Part shown: piece by piece, positions 1 to 7,022 of the stretch | Numbering within the stretch: position 1 is the first letter of the stretch | Layout: the number at the start of each line of letters is the position of its first letter | Assembly: GCA_902796565.1 (NCBI GenBank) | Contig: CADBPP010000134.1 | Location: 1-8,683 of the forward strand | Reading direction: 5' to 3' | Length of the DNA stretch: 8,683 bases | Source of the DNA: an uncultured Eubacteriales bacterium | GTDB taxonomy: Bacteria > Bacillota > Clostridia > Eubacteriales > Anaerofustaceae | Notes under the pieces: model-generated | Told to the model about the DNA's origin: nothing | The model's input: only the letters and a program-made list of their open reading frames with translations | Databases searched by the model: none | Program-made: the position numbers and the translations under genes

Positions 1-273
1 GAACAGTTCCCTGTTCAGGTACATCAGAGTCTCGAAGGTGTCTCCTTCTTCGTCCAGGTCCTTTTCGAGGAGCTCGTACTGCTCGTCAAAGAGGTATGCA
101 AGGCTCCCCAGAAGGTCGTCCTTGCTTCTGAAGTAGTGGTAGAAGCTCCCCCTGGAGGTGCCGCTTTTCTCCACTATCTCCTCTATGGTGGTATCGTCGT
201 ATCCCTGGGCATAGAACAGCTCCCAGGCAGCGGATACTATCTTTCCCTTAGTGTTGCTCGTTCGTTTCGCCAT
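1..273 (-). CDS. TetR/AcrR-family transcriptional regulator, N-terminal part (runs off the window)
   Basis: The reverse strand is open from an ATG at 273 to the window edge, giving the first 91 residues; the rest lies outside. Residues 11-27 form a first helix, and residues 28-55 form a typical TetR helix-turn-helix. Within it, TTIEEIVEKSG is followed by TSRGSFYHYFRSKDDLL, where the SFYHYFRSKDDL part is the family's recognition helix and the loop after it. From about residue 57 an acidic stretch begins the ligand-binding domain, which is missing here, so no ligand can be guessed. The start is supported by GGAGG (279-283 in forward numbering) just upstream. The gene is divergent from the rel operon and shares a 129-base control region with it. 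Autoregulation, and possibly control of the operon, is plausible from this layout but is inferred. Family assignment is very secure. Confidence 0.93.
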   Translation of the reverse strand, partial: MAKRTSNTKGKIVSAAWELFYAQGYDDTTIEEIVEKSGTSRGSFYHYFRSKDDLLGSLAYLFDEQYELLEKDLDEEGDTFETLMYLNRELF

Positions 274-275
274 GG

Positions 276-289
276 TGCCCTCCGGGGCA
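276..289. promoter_or_regulatory. Short GC-rich inverted repeat beside the tetR start (possible operator)
   Basis: TGCCC (276-280) and GGGCA (285-289) form a perfect 5-base inverted repeat around a 4-base centre. It covers the tetR ribosome binding site and lies directly downstream of the reverse -10 box. A TetR protein bound here would block its own transcription or translation start. The repeat is short and could instead be a small RNA hairpin hiding the ribosome binding site, or chance in GC-rich DNA. Confidence 0.35.
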
Positions 290-295
290 ATTATA
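290..295 (-). promoter_or_regulatory. Reverse -10 box, possible tetR promoter
   Basis: Read on the minus strand, this is a perfect TATAAT hexamer upstream of the tetR gene. No good -35 box lies 16-18 bases further upstream: TTGCGC is present but 21 bases away. Transcription would start near 283, at the edge of the tetR ribosome binding site, so the transcript would have almost no leader. The -10 match is clear, but its use as a promoter is uncertain. Confidence 0.4.
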
Positions 296-302
296 CAAAA
301 AA

Positions 303-321
303 TGTGCCCCGATGGGGCGCA
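303..321. promoter_or_regulatory. 19-base inverted repeat in the divergent control region (possible TetR operator)
   Basis: TGTGCCCC (303-310) and GGGGCGCA (314-321) are inverted copies around the centre GAT, matching at 7 of 8 positions. The site falls where a tetR -35 box would be and ends 14 bases before the rel -35 box, so a bound regulator could affect both promoters. Size and symmetry suit a TetR dimer. It shares the GTGCCC/GGGGC core with the shorter repeat at 276-289, whose centre is about 30 bases away. Operator function is inferred from position and symmetry only. Confidence 0.45.
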
Positions 322-335
322 ATGGAGCTCAATTC

Positions 336-364
336 TTGTAAAAAAAGATAGTGTGAGGTATAAT
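336..364 (+). promoter_or_regulatory. Sigma-A-type promoter for the rel operon
   Basis: The -35 box TTGTAA (336-341, four of six consensus bases) is followed by a 17-base spacer and a perfect -10 box TATAAT (359-364). Transcription is expected to start near 371, leaving a leader of about 32 bases with a strong AAAGGAGGA ribosome binding site (386-394). The leader is too short for a riboswitch or T-box. This is the only convincing promoter seen for the seven forward genes. Confidence 0.8.
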
Positions 365-402
365 AAATATTCAATTCGTACAATGAAAGGAGGAGACCGG
401 CA

Positions 403-2610
403 ATGAGCGAGGCCGTGAACACATCCGCGGAGCGCCTGAGCCTCAGGGACCGTTCGGACAGGGACCTTACCATACAGGACCTGCTGGACGAAGTGAGACA
501 GTACAATCCCCAGGCTGACTGCGATCTGATAACGAAAGCATACGAGACCGCCAGGGACGCCCATGAGGGTCAGAACCGCTATTCCGGGGATCCCTACATA
601 GTCCATCCGCTGGCTGTCGCCATGATACTGGCCCAGATGCACATGGACCAGTCCACCATCATAGCCGGCCTCCTGCATGATGTCATAGAGGATACCTCCC
701 TCACCTACGACGACATAAAGGAGAGCTTCGGCGAGGAGGTGGCGGACCTGGTGGACGGCGTCACGAAGATCACCAAGTTCCAGTTCTCCAGCAACGAGGA
801 GGCCCAGATAGAGTCCTACCGCAAGATGTTCGTGTCCATGGCCAGCGACGTGAGGGTCATCATCGTGAAGCTCTGCGACAGGCTGCACAACATGCGCACC
901 CTGGACGCCATGAGGCCGGAAAAGCAGATCCAGAAGTCCCATGAGACCCTGGATATCTACGCCCCCATAGCCCACCGTCTCGGTATGTTCAACATCAAGT
1001 GGGAGTTCGAGGACCTGGCATTGAGGTATCTGGAGCCGGAGAAGTACCGGGAGCTGGAGGACAGCATCAAGCTGAAGAGACGGGAGAGGGAAAAGTACAT
1101 AGACGACGTCATAGCCGTCTTGAGGGAGAAGCTCAACGAGGAGCACATAGAGTGCGAGATCTACGGGCGCCCCAAGCACTTCTACAGCATCTACAAGAAG
1201 ATGCAGACGGGCAAGAGCTTTTCCGACATATATGACCTTATCGCCGTCAGGGTGATCGTGGACACCGTAGGGGACTGCTACGCGGTGCTGGGCTGGGTCC
1301 ATACCCTGTGGAAGCCCATCCCCGGCAGGATCAAGGACTACATCGCCATGCCCAAACCCAACATGTACCAGTCGCTGCACACCACAGTCATCGGCCCCGG
1401 CGGCAGCCCCTTCGAGATCCAGATCAGGACTAAGGAGATGCATCTGGTGGCGGAATACGGCATCGCGGCCCACTGGAAGTACAAGGAAGGAAAGAAGGGC
1501 AGCGACGAGCTGGCGGAGAAGCTGCAGTGGCTCATGGAGATAAAGGAGCTGGAGAAGGAGTCCGAGGGAGCCGAAGAGTTCGTGGAATCCGTCAAGAGCG
1601 ACCTGTACTCCGAGGAGGTCTTCGTTTTCACCCCCAAGGGAAAGGTGTTCGAGCTCCCCGCGGGCAGCACCCCCATAGACTTTGCCTACAGGGTCCATAC
1701 CGACGTGGGCAACCACTGTACGGGAGCAAAGGTGCACGGCAAGATCGTGCCCCTGACATACAGGCTTGAGACCGGGGACATAGTGGAGATAATCACCTCC
1801 CCCTCATCCAAGGGACCGAGCCGCGACTGGCTCAACATAGTGGTTTCCCCCCAGGCCAGGAACAAGATAAGGGCGTTTCTGAGAAAGAACGACAGGGAAG
1901 AGAACGTCATCAAGGGAAAGGAAGCCATAAAGAGGGAAGCCAAGCACCTCAAGGTGGAGTACAACGCCGTGGTGAACAATAAGTACACGGACTTCATCTG
2001 CCGGCGCTTCAACGTCCTGAGCTGGGACGACCTTTTTGCCGCCATAGGCTACGGAGGCATCCGGCCCGGATACGTCATCCAGAGGATAAAGGACCGTTTC
2101 CCCCAGGATTTCATCCAGGAGGAGGAGAAGAACACCTTCGTAAAGGCCCCGAAGACGGATTCCTCAAAGGCGGTGCACGTACAGGGCAACTCCGACCTCT
2201 CGGTGAAGTTCGCCCACTGCTGCCAGCCGGTGCCCGGTGACAGCATCATCGGCTATATCACCCGGGGCAGGGGGATCACGGTCCACCGCTCCGACTGTGT
2301 CAATATGAAGAACGTGGACGATCTTGACCGCCTTATCAGGGTGGACTGGATAGACGAGGGAGGAAGCACCGACAACAAATTCATAGTGAGCCTCTCGATA
2401 CACGCCAATGACCGCAAGGGGATCCTAGCGGAGATCACCACCGCCATCAGCGACATGGGGCTCGACATCTCGGCCCTGCAGACCAGGCCGTCGGACAACG
2501 GGATCGCGAAGATCTCCGTCGACATAGTGGTGTTCAGCACCTCCCAGGTGGAGGCACTGATAAAGAAGCTGGAGAAGATAAGGGACATACTGAATATTTA
2601 CAGAGTTTAA
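403..2610 (+). CDS. rel: Bifunctional (p)ppGpp synthetase/hydrolase (Rel, RelA/SpoT family)
   Basis: This cytoplasmic enzyme makes (p)ppGpp from ATP and GDP/GTP and also degrades it, setting the stringent response. At 735 residues it has the usual length of long Rel enzymes. The N-terminal HD hydrolase domain looks intact: H68, the HDVIED motif (H92, D93, E96, D97) and D159 of KLCDRLHNMRT. In the synthetase domain, D278 in IYDLIAVRV and E338 in FEIQIRT match the known catalytic and binding positions. The RIKD motif (309-312) is the RxKD type of bifunctional enzymes rather than the ExDD type of synthesis-only RelA. A TGS domain spans about 405-465, a conserved-cysteine domain includes HCC (605-607) and C632, and an ACT domain occupies about 658-735. 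The start follows a strong ribosome binding site. It is the first gene of the operon, whereas rel in many Bacillota has other neighbours such as apt and dtd. Confidence 0.97.
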   Translation: MSEAVNTSAERLSLRDRSDRDLTIQDLLDEVRQYNPQADCDLITKAYETARDAHEGQNRYSGDPYIVHPLAVAMILAQMHMDQSTIIAGLLHDVIEDTSLTYDDIKESFGEEVADLVDGVTKITKFQFSSNEEAQIESYRKMFVSMASDVRVIIVKLCDRLHNMRTLDAMRPEKQIQKSHETLDIYAPIAHRLGMFNIKWEFEDLALRYLEPEKYRELEDSIKLKRREREKYIDDVIAVLREKLNEEHIECEIYGRPKHFYSIYKKMQTGKSFSDIYDLIAVRVIVDTVGDCYAVLGWVHTLWKPIPGRIKDYIAMPKPNMYQSLHTTVIGPGGSPFEIQIRTKEMHLVAEYGIAAHWKYKEGKKGSDELAEKLQWLMEIKELEKESEGAEEFVESVKSDLYSEEVFVFTPKGKVFELPAGSTPIDFAYRVHTDVGNHCTGAKVHGKIVPLTYRLETGDIVEIITSPSSKGPSRDWLNIVVSPQARNKIRAFLRKNDREENVIKGKEAIKREAKHLKVEYNAVVNNKYTDFICRRFNVLSWDDLFAAIGYGGIRPGYVIQRIKDRFPQDFIQEEEKNTFVKAPKTDSSKAVHVQGNSDLSVKFAHCCQPVPGDSIIGYITRGRGITVHRSDCVNMKNVDDLDRLIRVDWIDEGGSTDNKFIVSLSIHANDRKGILAEITTAISDMGLDISALQTRPSDNGIAKISVDIVVFSTSQVEALIKKLEKIRDILNIYRV

Positions 2611-2619
2611 GGAGCAGAA

Positions 2620-3333
2620 ATGGCACAGAATATCCCCCGTCACGTGGGCATCATAATGGACGGCAACGGCCGCTGGGCCCAGAGACAGGGCCTTCTAAGG
2701 ACCGTCGGCCACCGTTTCGGTACCGAGACCGTGCAGCGGGCAATGGAGTATATGAGCAGGGCGGGCGTCTCCGTCCTGACCCTCTACGCCTTTTCCACCG
2801 AGAACTGGAAGAGGCCCGAAAAGGAGATAGCGACGATCATGTCCCTCCTTTCGGAGTACCTGTATAAGAAGACCCCCGAGATGAGATCCTCCGGAGTCAG
2901 GCTGAACTTCATAGGGGATCTTTCCCGGATCCCGGAGGAATCCATGAAGGCGGTCAGATACGCGGTGGATGAGCTCAGAAACGGAAGCGGGCTCAAAGTG
3001 AACATCGCCCTGAATTACGGAGGGCGCGCGGAGATCGTCACGGCGGTCCGCAGCCTGGCGGATGACGTCGCCCGGGGGAGGCTCAGGCCGGAGGACATCA
3101 CGGAGGATATGATCTCCGCAAGACTGTACACGGCGGATGACCCGGATCCGGACCTTATAATACGTACCGGAGCCGAGACGAGGCTTTCAAATTTCCTGAC
3201 ATGGCAGAGCGCCTATTCCGAACTGTATTTCACCCCCACTCTGTGGCCGGACATGCAGGACAGTGATTTTGATGCGGCGCTGGAATATTATTCGTCGAGA
3301 GACAGAAGATACGGGGGACTTAACAATGCTTAA
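2620..3333 (+). CDS. uppS: Undecaprenyl diphosphate synthase (cis-prenyltransferase)
   Basis: UppS condenses isopentenyl diphosphate units onto farnesyl diphosphate to give C55 undecaprenyl diphosphate, precursor of the lipid carrier for peptidoglycan and other envelope glycans. The family pattern is complete over 237 residues. It shows MDGNGRWA with catalytic D14, GHRFG (30-34), LYAFSTENWKRP (55-66), NYGGRAEI (132-139), then DPDLIIRTGAETRLSNF (176-192) and AYSELYFTPTLWPD (198-211). R182, E186, R188 and S190 match the diphosphate-binding residues of the E. coli enzyme. The usual RTGGE or RTSGE reads RTGAE here, with Ala185 replacing a common glycine; I expect this to be tolerated. The gene starts 9 bases after rel, with AAGGAG (2609-2614) overlapping the rel stop codon, and overlaps cdsA by 8 bases, which suggests coupled translation. 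Confidence 0.97.
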   Translation: MAQNIPRHVGIIMDGNGRWAQRQGLLRTVGHRFGTETVQRAMEYMSRAGVSVLTLYAFSTENWKRPEKEIATIMSLLSEYLYKKTPEMRSSGVRLNFIGDLSRIPEESMKAVRYAVDELRNGSGLKVNIALNYGGRAEIVTAVRSLADDVARGRLRPEDITEDMISARLYTADDPDPDLIIRTGAETRLSNFLTWQSAYSELYFTPTLWPDMQDSDFDAALEYYSSRDRRYGGLNNA

Positions 3334-4126
3334 ACAGAGAGTCATAACGGCGGCGGTCCTGCTGGCGGTCCTTGCGGGGGCCGTGCTGTGGAGCCCATAC
3401 GCTCTGGCGGCGGTGGCCGCGGTGCTGTCCGTGGGAGCTTCATATGAATTCAGCAGGCTCATAACAAAGGACGATTCGATAGGGGCGAACCTCCTTCTCA
3501 TGTGCCTTGCGGCGGCGGTGAACGCATGCGGAGTGTTCTTCCCGCGTCTCATCGCTCCCCTCAGCGTCTTCGCCGCGGTGATGATCTTCGCCAGGGTGAT
3601 GTTCTCGGAGGAGCCCGACGCCTCCGACGCCGTCTATCTCGTCTGGGGATACCTCTATACGGGCCTTTGCATGGCCCTGGCCCAGAGGCTCATGACATCC
3701 CCCCACGGCTACGCCATCGTGCTGCCTGCCTTTGCCGCCTGCGCCCTGTGCGATACCGCCGCATATTTCATCGGCATGAAGTTCGGAAAGCACCGCTTCT
3801 GCCCTAAGGTCTCCCCGAAAAAGAGCTGGGAAGGAGCCGTCGCGGGATTCATCGCCGCCGTGGCCGCCTACAGCGCCTCATACTTCATCCCCTCCGCGGC
3901 CTCACTGCCCAACAGGCTCGCGTTCTGCGTCGCCGGGGGAGTGGTCATTGGCGTCTTCGGTGAACTGGGGGACCTGGCGGCCTCCCTGGTAAAGAGGAAG
4001 TTCGACGTAAAGGATTACGGCACGGTGTTCCCGGGCCACGGAGGATTCCTGGACCGCATCGACAGCTACCTGTTCGTTTTCGCAGGGATATATGTCCTCA
4101 GCTGTCTGCTTTTGGGCATCAGCTAG
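3326..4126 (+). CDS. cdsA: Phosphatidate cytidylyltransferase (CDP-diglyceride synthase)
   Basis: CdsA is an integral membrane enzyme that converts phosphatidic acid and CTP to CDP-diacylglycerol, the branch point of phospholipid synthesis. The 266-residue protein is strongly hydrophobic, with several membrane segments. It carries the CTP_transf_1 signature near the C-terminus: SLVKRKFDVKD (220-230) followed by PGHGGFLDRIDS (236-247). Upstream are CDTAAYFIGMKFGKHRF (142-158) and SPKKSWEG (163-170), also typical. I chose ATG 3326 because it has GGGGGA 7 bases upstream and gives the usual N-terminus (MLKQRV followed by a hydrophobic helix). An in-frame ATG at 3263 would add 21 polar residues lying entirely inside uppS. 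The start overlaps the uppS stop (ATGCTTAA). In many bacteria dxr follows cdsA; here rseP follows directly. Confidence 0.96.
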   Translation: MLKQRVITAAVLLAVLAGAVLWSPYALAAVAAVLSVGASYEFSRLITKDDSIGANLLLMCLAAAVNACGVFFPRLIAPLSVFAAVMIFARVMFSEEPDASDAVYLVWGYLYTGLCMALAQRLMTSPHGYAIVLPAFAACALCDTAAYFIGMKFGKHRFCPKVSPKKSWEGAVAGFIAAVAAYSASYFIPSAASLPNRLAFCVAGGVVIGVFGELGDLAASLVKRKFDVKDYGTVFPGHGGFLDRIDSYLFVFAGIYVLSCLLLGIS

Positions 4127-4141
4127 AAAAGAGGTTATAAA

Positions 4142-5173
4142 ATGTCAACATTCGTCACGATACTTGTGGCCGTTCTGATCTTCGGGGTCCTCATCATGAC
4201 TCACGAATACGGCCATTTCCTCGCCGCCAGACGCTGCGGCGTGGATGTGCTGGAGTTCTCCGTGGGCATGGGCCCCCTCATCTGGAAAAAGAAAAAGGGT
4301 GAGACCCAGTATTCCGTAAGGCTCCTGCCCATAGGCGGCTACTGCCGCATGAAGGGCGAGGAGGGGGACGAAGACGGGGACTGGGAAGCCAAAGGCTGCC
4401 TCTACGCCGCGCCTCCAGCGAAAAGGATGATCATCATGGCGGCGGGCGCCGCTATGAACCTTCTCACCGCGGTGCTGATCTTCTTCATCCTCCTTTGCAT
4501 GAACGGCACCGATGCCACGACGGTCATCGCCACCGTGTCCGAGGGATCCCCGGCCATGGAAGCGGGGATCGAGGCGGGGGACCGCATCATCAGGATAGAC
4601 GATACCGAGATCATCGAGTGGGACGACATCACGGGCGCCATCAGAGAGGGCCCCGGCGCAGAACTCACAGTGACCGTCATAAAGGCTTCCGGGGAAGAGA
4701 AGAGCTACACCCTCACGCCCCGCTTCGACGAAGAGCAGAACGCCTACCTCATAGGCATCTCCCCGAGGGTGAGGACCAGCGTATTCAAGGCCCTGGGCCG
4801 CAGCTTCTACCTTACAGGCTACTACATGGTGCTGATACTGAGGCTCTTGGGACAGATAATCACCGGAAAGATGGGAATGGAGGCCTTCAGCGGGCCCATA
4901 GGGGCCACGGTGATCATAGGGCAGTACATCCCCTACGGCATACAGTACGTGCTGGAGATAGCCGCCAGCATCGCCGTGAGCCTGGGACTGTTCAACCTTC
5001 TTCCGATACCGGCCCTCGACGGCAGCAGGATAGTCTTCTGCCTGATAGAGCTCATAAAGGGTTCGCCCGTAAACAGGGAGCTGGAAGCGAAGATACACAC
5101 CGTGGGCATGATACTTCTTCTGGGCTTTGCCTGCTTCATCGCCTACCGTGACGTCATAACATACATTCTGTAG
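4142..5173 (+). CDS. rseP: Site-2 intramembrane zinc metalloprotease (RseP/RasP family)
   Basis: Members of this M50 family cut membrane-embedded substrates such as anti-sigma factors and leftover signal peptides. The 343-residue protein has the zinc motif HEYGH (residues 21-25) in its first membrane helix. A second helix region lies around 97-119 (AAGAAMNLL, then a hydrophobic run). A single PDZ domain covers about 125-195, including GSPAMEAGIEAGDRIIRID. Near the C-terminus is the third zinc-ligand region, NLLPIPALDG (285-294, D293), and a final helix lies at about 320-337. All catalytic elements are present. The start has GAGG 7 bases upstream and follows cdsA by 15 bases. No anti-sigma factor or other clear substrate is encoded in the window, so the target is unknown. 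Gene naming varies in the family (rseP in Proteobacteria, rasP in Bacillus). Confidence 0.95.
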   Translation: MSTFVTILVAVLIFGVLIMTHEYGHFLAARRCGVDVLEFSVGMGPLIWKKKKGETQYSVRLLPIGGYCRMKGEEGDEDGDWEAKGCLYAAPPAKRMIIMAAGAAMNLLTAVLIFFILLCMNGTDATTVIATVSEGSPAMEAGIEAGDRIIRIDDTEIIEWDDITGAIREGPGAELTVTVIKASGEEKSYTLTPRFDEEQNAYLIGISPRVRTSVFKALGRSFYLTGYYMVLILRLLGQIITGKMGMEAFSGPIGATVIIGQYIPYGIQYVLEIAASIAVSLGLFNLLPIPALDGSRIVFCLIELIKGSPVNRELEAKIHTVGMILLLGFACFIAYRDVITYIL

Positions 5174-5181
5174 GAGGGCAC

Positions 5182-6261
5182 ATGAGAAAACAGACCAGGG
5201 CCGTGAAGGTCTCGGACGTGATCATAGGCGGGGGGTTCCCCGTCAGCATCCAGTCGATGCTCAATATCCCCCTCACCGATACCGACAGGGTACTTTCTTC
5301 CATACATGAACTGGAGGAGGCTGGCTGCCAGATAATCAGGGCCGCCGTGCCGGACATGGAATCGGCAGAGGCCATAAGGACGATACTTCCCCATATGAGG
5401 GTGCCCCTCGTGGCCGACATACATTTCGACTACCGCCTGGCGATAGCCTCCGTGGAGGCAGGCGTCTCCAAGGTGAGGATCAATCCCGGAAACATCGGCG
5501 GTCCCGACAAGGTCAGGGAGGTGTGCGCCTGCCTCAGGGAGCACGATATCCCCGTGAGGGTCGGGGTCAATTCCGGCAGCGTTGAAAAGGACCTGCTGGA
5601 AAAGTACGGCCATGTGTGCGCCGACGCCCTGGTGGAAAGCGCCGAGAGGAGCATCGGGTACTTCAACGAATTCGGCTACGACAACATAGTCATGAGCATC
5701 AAGTCCAGCGACGTGGTCATGACGGTGGAGGCCAACAGGCTCTTCTCCTCCCGCCATGACTATCCCCTGCACCTGGGGGTCACCGAGGCCGGGGCCGCCC
5801 TGTCCGGAGTCATACGCTCCAGCGTCGGGATAGGCACCCTTCTTATGGAGGGCATAGGGGACACCATCAGGGTATCCCTCACCGGGGACCCGGTACAGGA
5901 GGTGGTCGCCGCGAAGGAGATCCTTACCGCCGCAGACATGCGCCGGGAGGGAGTCAGGATCGTTTCCTGTCCCACCTGCGCCCGCTGCAAGACGGACACC
6001 CTTTCCATCGTGGAATATCTTAAGGAGCATACGTCCCACATAAAGGAGAACGTAGTCGTGGCGGTGATGGGCTGCGTGGTGAACGGTCCCGGGGAATCCA
6101 GGGAAGCCGACGTGGGCGTGGCCTGCGGGGACGGCAAAGGCGCCGTGTTCAGAGACGGCGAGATCTACATGAGCGTTCCCACCGGGGATCTGAAAAAAGT
6201 CCTTCTGGAGGAGATAGAGAAGATAGCCGAAAGAAAGAGGTCGGAAGAAAAGGATCAATGA
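5182..6261 (+). CDS. ispG: 4-hydroxy-3-methylbut-2-enyl diphosphate synthase (IspG/GcpE)
   Basis: IspG carries out the next-to-last step of the MEP isoprenoid pathway, the reductive conversion of MEcPP to HMBPP, using a [4Fe-4S] cluster and an electron donor such as ferredoxin or flavodoxin. The 359-residue protein is the short bacterial form: a TIM barrel followed by the cluster domain. Visible signatures are IGGGFPVSIQSM (15-26), AAVPDME (54-60), ADIHFDY (78-84) and VRINPGNIGG (98-107). The cluster ligands appear as CPTC (C263, C266) and MGCVVNGPGE (C298, with E305 as fourth ligand), in agreement with the E. coli pattern. QSM is followed by LNIPLTDTD rather than the common TNTxTxD, a mild variation. 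AGGAGGG overlapping the rseP stop codon fixes the start. The stop overlaps the next gene by 4 bases. Its product feeds the precursors used by UppS. Confidence 0.97.
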   Translation: MRKQTRAVKVSDVIIGGGFPVSIQSMLNIPLTDTDRVLSSIHELEEAGCQIIRAAVPDMESAEAIRTILPHMRVPLVADIHFDYRLAIASVEAGVSKVRINPGNIGGPDKVREVCACLREHDIPVRVGVNSGSVEKDLLEKYGHVCADALVESAERSIGYFNEFGYDNIVMSIKSSDVVMTVEANRLFSSRHDYPLHLGVTEAGAALSGVIRSSVGIGTLLMEGIGDTIRVSLTGDPVQEVVAAKEILTAADMRREGVRIVSCPTCARCKTDTLSIVEYLKEHTSHIKENVVVAVMGCVVNGPGESREADVGVACGDGKGAVFRDGEIYMSVPTGDLKKVLLEEIEKIAERKRSEEKDQ

Positions 6262-7013
6262 GACTTACATACGACTGTCATACCCACACGAACGTATCCC
6301 ACGGCAAAAACACAGCGTCCGAGATGATCCGCGCCGCCTTTGAGAAGGGGCTTTCGGGCATCTGGATAACGGAGCACGGTCCCGCTCACATGAGCATAAG
6401 AAAGCATATGTACACAAGCAGGAGGGACGCATATCTGAGGCTCCGGGATGAGATCGAAGCCGAAAAGCCCAGGTATCCGGGCATGGACATACGCTTCGGA
6501 GCCGAGGCCAACGTCATAGGCCTCGACGGGGAGATCGATACCGCCGGACTTCAGGACGTGTTCGAGTTCATGAACGTGGGCTATCACATGATGGCCTTCA
6601 TGAAGGATCTTCCTTCGGAGCTCTCACTGCAGGCCAGGGTCATAGGCTACAAAAAGCTGGGCATGAGCTTCCTTGAGGAGCGCTTTTCGAGGACCCTTAC
6701 GGAAGTGATGCTGAGGACTCTGGACGAGTTTCCCATAAACATGATAACCCATCCCACCCGCTACTATCCCATGGATATGGCCGCGATCGCCTCGAAGTGC
6801 TCCGAGAGGGGCACCATACTGGAGATAAACTCACCGAAAAAACTGCTCGGAGCGGATCAGATAAGGGATATAATAGCAGTGAACGATACGGTCCTCTTTG
6901 CCGTGGGCAGCGACGCCCACAGAAAGGAGGACGTGGGGGAGGTGTCAGATGCCCTCTCGATCATCGAAGAGAGCGGCCTTGCCCCCGGGCGCGTCACCAA
7001 TATAATATTCTGA
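6258..7013 (+). CDS. PHP-domain metal-dependent hydrolase, YcdX-like (probable phosphatase, substrate unknown)
   Basis: The 251-residue protein is a single PHP (polymerase and histidinol phosphatase) domain with a full set of likely metal ligands. These are HTH (H8, H10), H15, E39-H40 in ITEHGP, E83 in GAEANVIG, H110 in VGYHMM, H165 in MITHPTRYY, and D219 and H221 in VGSDAHR. The opening THTNVSHGKNTASEMI and the ITEHGP block resemble YcdX-type PHP phosphatases more than CpsB/Wzb-type tyrosine phosphatases, which begin with a DIHxHILPGxDDG-like pattern. Histidinol-phosphate phosphatase is possible, but no histidine gene is nearby. The start codon overlaps the ispG stop as ATGA, indicating translational coupling, and a sugar-phosphate transferase gene follows after 9 bases. 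A role in phosphate-ester metabolism of the envelope or isoprenoid pathway is therefore possible but inferred. In some Clostridia polC is found at this general position. Confidence 0.85.
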   Translation: MRLTYDCHTHTNVSHGKNTASEMIRAAFEKGLSGIWITEHGPAHMSIRKHMYTSRRDAYLRLRDEIEAEKPRYPGMDIRFGAEANVIGLDGEIDTAGLQDVFEFMNVGYHMMAFMKDLPSELSLQARVIGYKKLGMSFLEERFSRTLTEVMLRTLDEFPINMITHPTRYYPMDMAAIASKCSERGTILEINSPKKLLGADQIRDIIAVNDTVLFAVGSDAHRKEDVGEVSDALSIIEESGLAPGRVTNIIF

Positions 7014-7022
7014 GGAATAGAC

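Noticed and set aside
136..351. Forward 71-codon frame across the TetR gene and control region
   Set aside because: It is the reverse shadow of the TetR gene and runs through promoter sequence, with no ribosome binding site or protein family resemblance.
365..402. Possible riboswitch, T-box or attenuator in the rel leader
   Set aside because: The expected leader is only about 32 bases and has no stem or terminator-like structure.
3156..3161. TATAAT inside uppS, and another at 6869-6874 inside the PHP gene
   Set aside because: Neither has a recognisable -35 box at a proper distance, and both are explained by the conserved coding sequence.
3263..3325. Earlier in-frame ATG for cdsA that would add 21 residues
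   Set aside because: The added part is polar, lies within the uppS C-terminal coding region and lacks a good ribosome binding site; ATG 3326 has one and gives the normal family N-terminus.
5143..6258. A 371-codon open frame antisense to ispG, and a 317-codon one antisense to rseP (4145-5098)
   Set aside because: They lie wholly opposite strongly conserved genes, have low-complexity His/Gly/Asp-rich translations with no recognisable domain, and arise because GC-rich codons leave few stops on the other strand.
6979..7006. Internal promoter candidate TTGCCC, 16-base spacer, TATAAT just before the sugar transferase
   Set aside because: The -10 is perfect, but it falls in the codons AAT ATA ATA of the PHP gene, and the start near 7013 would cut into the ribosome binding site, so it is probably coding coincidence.
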